DNA from: DAOUAE01 sp034433795
GTDB lineage: Bacteria; Chloroflexota; UBA6077; FW602-bin22; DAOUAE01
Length of the DNA stretch: 25,447 nucleotides
Direction: 5' to 3'
Assembly: GCA_034433795.1 (NCBI GenBank)
Contig: DAOUAE010000078.1
Span: forward strand, 1 to 25,447
The notes beneath the pieces were generated by a model, which was given only the letters and a program-made list of their open reading frames with translations, was not told the DNA's origin and did no database searches. Shown here piece after piece: positions 1 through 5,406 of this stretch (position 1 is its first letter; the number at the start of each line of letters is the position of its first letter). The translations under genes were made by a program, and so were the position numbers.

Positions 1-216
1 CCCCTTGTGGGGGTGACCTGGGTGCTGCTGTACCAGGAGGCGGCCGACCCGGTCAAGGGGCGGGCGCTGGCGGAGCTCTTCTGGTGGGTGCTTCACGAGG
101 GGCAGCGCTACGCCGCGCCGCTCCAGTACGCCCCGCTGCCGCCGGGGCTGGTGGAGCGGGGCGCGGCCAAACTGCGCCAGCTGACCCATCGCGGCCAGCC
201 CCTGCTCTCGCGCTGA
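1..216 (+). CDS. pstS: PstS-like phosphate-binding protein, C-terminal end (partial)
   Basis: The reading frame is open from the left edge (Pro-Leu-Val-Gly-Val-Thr-Trp) to a TGA at 214-216, so only about the last 71 residues are present. The pattern GVTWVLLYQ, then AADPVKGRALAELFWWVLHEGQ, then YAPLPPGLVERG (segments read separately) matches the conserved C-terminus of PstS. PstS is the exported lipoprotein that delivers phosphate to the PstCAB ABC transporter. A PhoB/PhoR-type pair follows immediately, as in many phosphate regulons, which supports the call. The true start, signal peptide and phosphate ligands lie outside the window. The GTG at 7 is an internal codon, not the start. Confidence 0.8.
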   Translation, partial: PLVGVTWVLLYQEAADPVKGRALAELFWWVLHEGQRYAAPLQYAPLPPGLVERGAAKLRQLTHRGQPLLSR

Positions 217-260
217 CCGGCACGGCGCCAGGAGGCCGCCTGCCGGCGTTCCGGCCGATC

Positions 261-269
261 TGCTATACT
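261..269 (+). promoter_or_regulatory. Extended -10 promoter of the PhoB-type regulator
   Basis: A TG-N-TATACT element (TG at 261-262, hexamer 264-269) lies in the short gap after pstS. No good -35 is present, which fits an extended -10 promoter. The expected transcription start near 276 is only a few bases before the ATG at 280, so the mRNA would be leaderless or nearly so. No Shine-Dalgarno sequence is seen before that ATG. Confidence 0.5.
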
Positions 270-279
270 GGTGCCGGCT

Positions 280-969
280 ATGGCGACGGTCCTTCTGGTC
301 GAGGACGAGGCGACGCTGGTCCAGACCATCGCCTACACCCTGCGGCGCGAGGGCTACACCGTGGTCACCGCCGGCGACGGGCAGACGGCGCTGACCCTGG
401 CCCGCGAGGCCCGGCCCGACGTGGTGGTCCTCGATCTGATGCTGCCGGGGCTGGACGGCTTTGAGGTCTGCCGGCGGCTGCGGGCGGAGTCGGCCGTGCC
501 GATTCTCATTCTCAGCGCCCGTGACACCGAGATCGACCGGGTGGTGGGCCTGGAGATCGGCGCCGACGACTACCTCACCAAACCGTTCTCGCTGCGCGAA
601 CTTCTGGCCCGTATCCGGGCGCTGCTCCGCCGCGTGCGTATGCTGGCCGAGATCCCGGCGGCGGAGACACCGCCGCTGCGGGTGGGGGATCTGACCATTG
701 ACCCCGCCGGCCGGCGGGTCTGGCGCAACGATCAGGAGCTCCAGCTCAAGCCCCGGGAGTTCGATCTGCTCCTCTTCCTGGCCCGGCATCGGGGCCAGGT
801 CTTCAGCCGCGAGCAGCTGCTGGACCGGGTCTGGGGCTATGAGTACGCGGTGGACAGCCGCACGGTCGATGTCCACGTGCGCTGGCTGCGGGCCAAGATC
901 GAGGACGACCCGCGCACGCCCCGACGGCTGCAGACCGTGCGGGGGGTTGGCTACCGTCTGGTCGGATGA
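280..969 (+). CDS. phoB: PhoB/OmpR-family response regulator
   Basis: A 229-residue DNA-binding regulator that would be phosphorylated by the kinase encoded next. The receiver domain (about 1-118) has the acidic pair E8-D9, the phospho-acceptor D52 in LDLMLPG, and K101 in LTKPFS. The C-terminal winged helix (about 128-228) shows the OmpR-type signatures LKPREFDLL, VFSREQLLDRVWGY and the final VRGVGYRL. The GTG at 271 would add three residues. The ATG at 280 is preferred because the receiver begins directly with ATVLLVEDE, as usual for the family. It overlaps the kinase gene by 4 bp (ATGA), implying translational coupling. Its position after pstS argues for control of phosphate genes, but PhoP-like or other OmpR-family roles cannot be excluded from sequence alone. 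Confidence 0.9.
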   Translation: MATVLLVEDEATLVQTIAYTLRREGYTVVTAGDGQTALTLAREARPDVVVLDLMLPGLDGFEVCRRLRAESAVPILILSARDTEIDRVVGLEIGADDYLTKPFSLRELLARIRALLRRVRMLAEIPAAETPPLRVGDLTIDPAGRRVWRNDQELQLKPREFDLLLFLARHRGQVFSREQLLDRVWGYEYAVDSRTVDVHVRWLRAKIEDDPRTPRRLQTVRGVGYRLVG

Positions 970-2312
970 GCGGCCGCTGGCGGAGCGCTGATCTGCTCGG
1001 GGCTCTGGCGCTGGGGGGTGCCCTGGTGGGTGGGGCGGTGCTGGTGGGGGGATGGGGCTGGGGTGGGGGCCTGCTGGCGCTCTGGCTGGTCGGGCTTGGA
1101 GGCCTCTGGCTGGTCTGCCGACCTCTGTGGAGGCTGGAGGCTCTGGCCCGGCGTGCGGCCGCTGGGGAACACGTCTGGGTTCCGTCCTGGCTCCACCGGC
1201 TGCCGGGAGGGCTGGGGGCGCTGAGCCGCGCGGTGGAGACGCTGGTCGTTCAGCGGCAGGCGCTGGCCGGGGAGCTGGCCGTTGTCAGCGCGCGCCTGAC
1301 CGCTCTTCTGACCCACAGTCCGGTCGGTCTCCTGGTCCTCGACGGGGCCGATCGCATTGTACTTGCCAACGAGGCGGCAGCCCGGGGGCTGGTGGTGCGG
1401 GCGGCGGACCTGAGCGGCCGGCCACTGGCGGCGGTTATCGCCGCCCGCGAGGTGCAGGCGTTGGTGGCGGAGGCGCGGGAGCGGGGAAGCGGTGCCCGGT
1501 CGCTGGCGACGCTGGGCCCGTGGGAGCGGCCGTTTCAGCTCCTGGCGGCCCGGATCGAACTGACGGGCGAGGTCCTGCTGGTGCTGCAGGATCTGTCCGA
1601 CCTGCGCCGGCTGGAGGCGGTGCGGCGGGACTTCCTCGCCAACATCTCCCACGAGCTCCGGACCCCGCTGGCCTCGCTTCTGGCGCTGGTCGAGACCCTG
1701 GAGGAGGGGGCGCTGGAGGATCCCCCGGCGGCTCGCGAGTTCCTGGCCCGCATGCGGGTGGAGGTGGACGGCCTCACCCAGCTGGTGCAAGAGCTGCTGG
1801 ATCTGGCGCGGCTCGAGTCGGGCCGGGAGACGCTGGCCATCGCGCCGGTGCCGGTGGTCTCGCTGGCGGAGGGGGCGGCGCGGCGCCTGGCGGCTCAGGC
1901 CGAGCGGGCGGGCCTCCGGCTCGTCCTGGCCGTTCCGCCGGACCTGCCGCCGGTGCTGGCCGACCGGGAGCGCATCGAGCGGGTGCTGATCAACCTTCTT
2001 CACAACGCCATCAAGTTCACGCCGCCGGGCGGGCAGGTGACCATCTCGGCCTGCCGTGCGGGCGAGTGGGTGGTGGTGGCGGTGGCAGACACCGGGGTTG
2101 GCATCGCCCCGGAGGACCTGCCGCGGATCTTCGAACGCTTCTACAAGGCCGACCGGTCGCGGGCCACCAGCGGGGCGGGGCTGGGGCTGGCCATCGCCCG
2201 TCAGATCGTTCTGGCCCACGGGGGCCGGATCTGGGCGGAGAGCGAGCCGGGCCGGGGCTCTATCTTTCGCTTCACTCTCCCCATCGGCGCGCGAGCGAAT
2301 CCCCACCGGTGA
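966..2312 (+). CDS. phoR: PhoR-type sensor histidine kinase
   Basis: A 448-residue membrane kinase partnered with the preceding regulator. Two hydrophobic segments (about 9-29 and 33-51), with almost no extracytoplasmic loop, are followed by a short linker, a PAS domain (about 108-210), HisKA with the phospho-acceptor H229 in NISHELRTP, and HATPase_c. The ATPase shows the N box NLLHNAIKFTPPGG, the G1 box VADTGVGIAPEDL, the F box IFERFYKADRSR and the G2 box GAGLGLAIARQIV. The lack of a sensory loop is typical of PhoR, which senses through PhoU and the Pst transporter rather than an external ligand. The start ATG is inside the previous gene's stop (ATGA). All catalytic boxes look intact. Confidence 0.9.
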   Translation: MSGRWRSADLLGALALGGALVGGAVLVGGWGWGGGLLALWLVGLGGLWLVCRPLWRLEALARRAAAGEHVWVPSWLHRLPGGLGALSRAVETLVVQRQALAGELAVVSARLTALLTHSPVGLLVLDGADRIVLANEAAARGLVVRAADLSGRPLAAVIAAREVQALVAEARERGSGARSLATLGPWERPFQLLAARIELTGEVLLVLQDLSDLRRLEAVRRDFLANISHELRTPLASLLALVETLEEGALEDPPAAREFLARMRVEVDGLTQLVQELLDLARLESGRETLAIAPVPVVSLAEGAARRLAAQAERAGLRLVLAVPPDLPPVLADRERIERVLINLLHNAIKFTPPGGQVTISACRAGEWVVVAVADTGVGIAPEDLPRIFERFYKADRSRATSGAGLGLAIARQIVLAHGGRIWAESEPGRGSIFRFTLPIGARANPHR

Positions 2313-2333
2313 TCTCGCGCGGGGCCCCTGCGC

Positions 2334-2712
2334 ATGCGCCGCGATGAGGTAATGGCCATTCTGCAGGCCCACAAGGCCGACCTCGAGGCCCTGGGGTGGC
2401 TGCAGTCTGTTTCTTTGGCTCGGTCGCCAGGGATGAGGCCGGCCCGGAGAGCGATGTGGACCTGCTAGGGGAGTTGAGCCGGCCGGTGGGCTGGGAGCTT
2501 TTCGACCGGCGCGTGCTCCGCGCGGTGATCCGTGCCGCGTATGGGACAAGATGCAGGCGGTGCGGAATGCGGCGGTGCACGAGTGCTTCTGCGTGGATCC
2601 CGGTGTGCTGTGGCCTTTGTCCTTCCTGTGGCGCAGCAGAGACCGATCCGGGAGGCTGAGGGGCTGCGTGAAGCCGGCGGAGTGCCGTGTCTGGAAGGTC
2701 CGCCGCCCCTAG
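2334..2712 (+). pseudogene. Decayed MNT/HEPN (MntA-HepT-like) toxin-antitoxin remnant
   Basis: Three reading frames together preserve two recognisable modules. The frame starting at ATG 2334 reads MRRDEVMAILQAHKADLEALG. It then continues, one frame over from about 2396, as a minimal nucleotidyltransferase core with FGSVARDEAGPESDVDLL, the G-S-x(n)-D-x-D signature of MNT antitoxins. One G appears to be missing in the G run at 2394-2396. After RPVGWELFD the usual segment seems deleted. A third frame (about 2521-2712) reads WDKMQAVRNAAVHECFCVD, which resembles the end of a HEPN toxin and holds the R-N-x3-H RNase motif. The stop TAG at 2710-2712 sits on the CTAG that also forms the vapC stop on the other strand. 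No intact product can be made. The MNT identity is fairly sure; the HEPN part rests on one motif. Confidence 0.65.
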
Positions 2713-3152
2713 CTCTTGCCCCTCTGGGAAGCCCGGACCGTCTCCACGTGGCTTTCCACCCTCAGAGGCTCGTGGCGGGCGATGAGGTCAAAGTCCTGGT
2801 CGGCGTGGAGAAGAACCGCCCCCTGGGCCATGGCCACCGTGGCGATCAGGGTGTCCGTGAAGGGAACCGTTACCCCTCGTCGCCTCAGACGCCACGCCAG
2901 CTCTCCCGCCTCCTCCCACAGGCCCTCCGGCGTGGGTAGGTGGTGCAGACCTCGCAGGCGCTCTGCCAGGCGTCTCCGCTCCTCCTCCGTGCGAGCCCCA
3001 CCCAGGATCTCCAGCACCACTATCCCCATCACCGCCACGGCGTCCGCCGAAAGGAGTTCCTCCAGGCGGTCCCGCAGGGCGGTAACCGGAGGCCTCCGGA
3101 GGACAAACAGCCAGGCGGAGGTGTCCACCAGATAGAGCCCCTCACCCCTCAC
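2709..3152 (-). CDS. vapC: VapC-family PIN-domain ribonuclease toxin
   Basis: A toxin of 147 residues if translated from the GTG at 3152-3150. The PIN acidic residues are visible in order: Asp in YLVDTSAW near the N-terminus, Glu in VVLEILGG, Asp in PFTDTLIA and Asp in LLHADQDFD. These normally bind metal for RNA cleavage. The GTG start overlaps the end of vapB by 11 bp and places the first strand (GLYLVDTS) at the usual position. The frame is open up to 3194, but that extension lies inside vapB and looks like a frame shadow. Targets of such toxins are often tRNA or rRNA; nothing here shows which. Its 3' end meets the decayed MNT/HEPN remnant on the other strand. Confidence 0.9.
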   Translation of the reverse strand: MRGEGLYLVDTSAWLFVLRRPPVTALRDRLEELLSADAVAVMGIVVLEILGGARTEEERRRLAERLRGLHHLPTPEGLWEEAGELAWRLRRRGVTVPFTDTLIATVAMAQGAVLLHADQDFDLIARHEPLRVESHVETVRASQRGKS

Positions 3153-3348
3153 GCCGGAGCCTCTCCAACTCCGCGGGGTCCAGGTCCAGGTCAAAGGTGC
3201 CCAGTTCCTTGCGGAGGCGCTCCCGCTGGCGGGCCCGGATGAACTCCCGGAGGGCCTGCTCCACCGCCTCCCGCTTGGTGCGGACCCCTGCCAGGCGCAT
3301 CGCCTCCTGGAGCAGCCCTTCGTCTAGGACCAGGGTTGTCCTTCCCAT
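3142..3348 (-). CDS. vapB: VapB-family antitoxin
   Basis: A 68-residue partner of the downstream PIN toxin. The N-terminal part (MGRTTLVLDEGLLQEAMRLA) is a strand plus helix typical of ribbon-helix-helix DNA binding. The middle, with TKREAVEQALREFIRARQRE, matches the VapB (DUF2191-like) family. The C-terminus FDLDLDPAELERLR would be the toxin-binding tail. A GGAGGAGG ribosome-binding site lies a few bases before the ATG. The gene overlaps vapC by 11 bp, and the pair has its own promoter. Such antitoxins usually repress their own operon; the operator candidate upstream fits this. Confidence 0.88.
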   Translation of the reverse strand: MGRTTLVLDEGLLQEAMRLAGVRTKREAVEQALREFIRARQRERLRKELGTFDLDLDPAELERLRREG

Positions 3349-3377
3349 ACCGACCTCCTCCCCTAACGTACGCCTTC

Positions 3378-3407
3378 ATTATACGCCTAATATGGACATA
3401 TACACAA
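3378..3407 (-). promoter_or_regulatory. vapBC promoter with palindromic operator candidate
   Basis: On the minus strand TTGTGT (3407-3402), an 18-bp spacer and TATAAT (3383-3378) form a near-consensus sigma-70 promoter about 30 bp before vapB. Between the hexamers lies ATATG-GA-CATAT (3390-3401), an inverted repeat of 5-bp arms. That is a natural place for a VapB ribbon-helix-helix dimer to block RNA polymerase. The site is strikingly AT-rich against its surroundings. Confidence 0.7.
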
Positions 3408-3694
3408 TATGCTACGGAGAGGCCTCCCCAGGATTTTCCTCGGGGCGAGACGGGGCGACGGCCAAAGGGGATACCGGTCGCCCGGCATCTGCGGGCCGGG
3501 CGAACAAACCGACCGGCCTGGCTTTATTATCCTTTCTTCCTGGAAACCCTGCAGAAGTTTGCCGACGCCGGCAATGACATTCTCCGTATTTTACCGGCGT
3601 TAACCGCCTGTTCGTCGGGCGTTCCTCGCCGCTTAACCTCCCAGAGGTAGAGTCGGTGGCGGACGCTCGCCCCATGCAGACTGGGAGGTTCTGG
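3408..3694 (+). other. Non-coding stretch between vapBC and the Tat-signal ORF
   Basis: No convincing gene is seen here on either strand; the open frames have no family resemblance. It holds a small inverted repeat TTGCCG-N4-CGGCAA at 3559-3574. Base composition is more AT-rich than nearby genes, suggesting old or non-selected sequence. Confidence 0.4.
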
Positions 3695-3811
3695 GTGAAC
3701 GATTCGGTGACGCGACGGCGGCTTCTCCGTCAGGTCGTTCTGGGAGACGGCGCTCCTGGTCTGTGCGCCGGGGTCGGCGTTAGCGCGGTGGGGCTTGCCG
3801 CGACCGTGTGA
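3695..3811 (+). pseudogene. Tat signal-peptide ORF without a mature protein (possible gene remnant)
   Basis: A 38-codon frame starts at GTG 3695, six bases after a GGGAGG ribosome-binding site. It encodes VNDSVTRRRLLRQVVLGDG, then a small-residue stretch ending SAVGLAATV. This has the layout of a twin-arginine signal: T-R-R-x-L-L followed by a weakly hydrophobic Gly/Ala/Val region. A TGA at 3809 follows where the mature part should begin. It may be the leftover 5' end of an exported protein gene. The hydrophobic core is damaged by Asp and Cys, and chance similarity is possible. Confidence 0.3.
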
Positions 3812-3839
3812 CACGGACCGTGGGCGGCGAGGCCCGACC

Positions 3840-3856
3840 TCTGGCGTTCCGCCAGA
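3840..3856. repeat. Perfect inverted repeat (hairpin)
   Basis: TCTGGCG and CGCCAGA are separated by TTC, giving a 7-bp stem with a 3-base loop. It lies about 100 bp before the small gene at 3951. There is no T tract, so it is not a standard terminator. Confidence 0.5.
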
Positions 3857-3889
3857 AAGAGCATGTGGAGGATCTGTACTGTCTGTCCG

Positions 3890-3919
3890 TTCTCCGCCCG
3901 GGGGTGGGCTCGGTATGGT
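3890..3919 (+). promoter_or_regulatory. Weak promoter candidate before the 3951 gene
   Basis: TTCTCC (3890-3895), an 18-bp spacer and TATGGT (3914-3919) are the best sigma-70-like pair upstream of the small gene and the UspA fusion. The match is modest. Confidence 0.3.
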
Positions 3920-3950
3920 AAGGGGTGAAGAGAGTTGTCGGAGGTGGGGC

Positions 3951-4277
3951 ATGAGCCGACTGGTCGAGATGGTCCGCCGGCTGGGGGTCCCCTGTGAGGT
4001 GGCCCTCTCCGGACGTTGGGTGAGACTCCAGCCGGCGGGGGTGTACATCGTCGAGTACTGCTGGGACGAAGACGGCTGGCCGCAGTATCTCGTCCTGGAC
4101 GACCAGGCCGGGTGCCGGCGCTATCCGGGGCTGGCCGAGGCGCTGACGGCGGTCCTCGGCTGCGTGGGGGCGCACGGGGGGGTGACCGATGGAGCCGTGG
4201 ATTCTGGTGCCGGTGACGGTCGGACGGTGGAGCGCTCTCCGGCTGGCCACGGTGATCGCCCAGGCCCGGGGCGGTGA
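3951..4277 (+). CDS. Small protein of unknown function upstream of the UspA fusion
   Basis: A 108-residue protein of no family I recognise. The ATG at 3951 has a GGAGGTG ribosome-binding site five bases upstream. Residues 1-75 look like a folded domain: an amphipathic start (MSRLVEMVRRLGV), several strands (WVRLQPAGVYIVEYCW, then PQYLVLDD) and a helix (LAEALTAVL). The last 30 residues are Gly/Asp/Arg-rich and lie entirely in the 89-bp overlap with the next gene, so they may be a read-through tail rather than a functional part. The overlap suggests joint expression with the UspA/ParB-like protein. Longer versions starting at 3795 lack a ribosome-binding site. Confidence 0.6.
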   Translation: MSRLVEMVRRLGVPCEVALSGRWVRLQPAGVYIVEYCWDEDGWPQYLVLDDQAGCRRYPGLAEALTAVLGCVGAHGGVTDGAVDSGAGDGRTVERSPAGHGDRPGPGR

Positions 4278-5328
4278 ACGACCGGTGCTGCTCCTGCACG
4301 TGTTGCCGGCGCGGGCGTTCGATCCGGCGTCCGTCTCCTTTGCCGAGGCGCGGGCCCGCACCTGGCTGGACGTGCTGGTGTTCCGCCTGCGGCAGATGGG
4401 GCTGCGGGTGGTCGCTCGTCTGAGCCGGGGAGACCCGGCGACGGCGATCCTGACCGAGGCGCGCGCTCGCCCCTGCGCCCTGATCGTCTTGGGCTACGGG
4501 CCGCGGGGCATGGCCCGGCTGGTGCGCCGCGATGTGGCCAGCCGTGTGCTGCCGGCAGCGCCCTGCCCGGTTCTGCTGGTGCCGGTGGGCGAGGGCGGGG
4601 GAGAGGCCCCGCTGCGCAGTTTCCCGGACGACGCGGCGCTGGCCGGGCCGCTGGCGCCCCGGCCGCTGGGCCTGCGGGCGGTCGAGGTGGTCAAGATCGT
4701 CGGCAGCGTCGAGCGGGCGGGCGAACTGGGTCCGGATTTCCGGCCCCGGGCGGCCCGTCTCGCGGCGGTTCAGCGCTACGACCGCGTGTTCCGGGCCATG
4801 GCGCGGGGAGAGCGTCTGCCGCCGGTGGTGCTCTATCGGCTCGGCTTCGGCTACTACGTCTGTGACGGTCATCATCGGGTGGCGGCCGCGCGGGCGCTCG
4901 GCTGGGAGGAGATCGAGGCGGAGGTGACGGCGTTCGTGCCGCTGGGGGATCCCGAGGCCCAGCGGCTTTTCCTGGCTCGCCGGCGGTTCGAGCGGCTGAC
5001 CGGGCTGACGCGGGTCGAGGCGGCGCGTCCGGAGACGTACACCGTGCTGGAGGCGCTGCTGCGGGCCGAGGGAGCCGGTCGCTCGCCGGAGGATCTCGGC
5101 GAGGTGGCCCGGCGCTGGTACTGGCAGGTCTTTCTGCCGCTCCGCCGCCGGGTTCGGGCGAGCGATCTGGGCCGGTCTGTTCCCGGCGACCTCTCGGCCG
5201 ATATCATCGCCCGGCTGGGGGAGTGGCGGCTGACGGTGGCGGAGCGGACGGGCGTCTGGCCGGACTGGGAGGAGGCGCTGCAGCGCTGGCGGGAGTCCGC
5301 GGCCGGTCCGGACATCCTGGCGGGCTGA
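4189..5328 (+). CDS. UspA - ParB-like - DUF4032-like fusion protein
   Basis: A 379-residue protein that appears to join three units. Residues 1-122 are a universal stress protein fold (PWILVPVTV at the start and CPVLLVPV at the end). Its nucleotide loop G104-x2-G107-x9-A117-S118 resembles the UspA ATP motif, with Ala for the last Gly. Residues about 155-240 contain LPPVVLYRLGFGYYVCDGHHR followed by VAAARALG, the DGHHR signature of ParB/sulfiredoxin-like domains. Residues 250-379 resemble DUF4032, ending with a helix reading RLTVAERTGVWPDWEEALQRW that looks like that family's C-terminus. There is no signal or membrane segment, so it is probably cytoplasmic. ParB-like plus DUF4032 proteins are known in high-GC bacteria; an N-terminal UspA unit is less usual. 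The function is unknown. Nucleotide-dependent stress signalling or nucleotide hydrolysis are guesses. Confidence 0.75.
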   Translation: MEPWILVPVTVGRWSALRLATVIAQARGGERPVLLLHVLPARAFDPASVSFAEARARTWLDVLVFRLRQMGLRVVARLSRGDPATAILTEARARPCALIVLGYGPRGMARLVRRDVASRVLPAAPCPVLLVPVGEGGGEAPLRSFPDDAALAGPLAPRPLGLRAVEVVKIVGSVERAGELGPDFRPRAARLAAVQRYDRVFRAMARGERLPPVVLYRLGFGYYVCDGHHRVAAARALGWEEIEAEVTAFVPLGDPEAQRLFLARRRFERLTGLTRVEAARPETYTVLEALLRAEGAGRSPEDLGEVARRWYWQVFLPLRRRVRASDLGRSVPGDLSADIIARLGEWRLTVAERTGVWPDWEEALQRWRESAAGPDILAG

Positions 5329-5346
5329 ATCTCACGGCGAACGATA

Positions 5347-5365
5347 TCGGGCCAAACAGGCCCGA
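5347..5365. terminator. Hairpin between convergent genes
   Basis: TCGGGCC-AAACA-GGCCCGA forms a 7-bp GC stem in the 78-bp gap between the UspA fusion and the converging membrane protein gene. It lacks a T tract on both strands, so its role as a terminator is uncertain. Confidence 0.35.
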
Positions 5366-5406
5366 CTGCTGGCGGAGGCGGCCACAGCGTTTCTCCAGGG
5401 GCTGGC

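Noticed and set aside
951..2549. A 532-codon open frame opposite the PhoR-type kinase
   Set aside because: Its translation is Arg/Pro/Gln-rich with no domain, and it mirrors a clear kinase; a GC-driven frame shadow.
3412..3675. An 87-codon minus-strand frame upstream of vapBC
   Set aside because: No similarity, no ribosome-binding site, and composition like random sequence.
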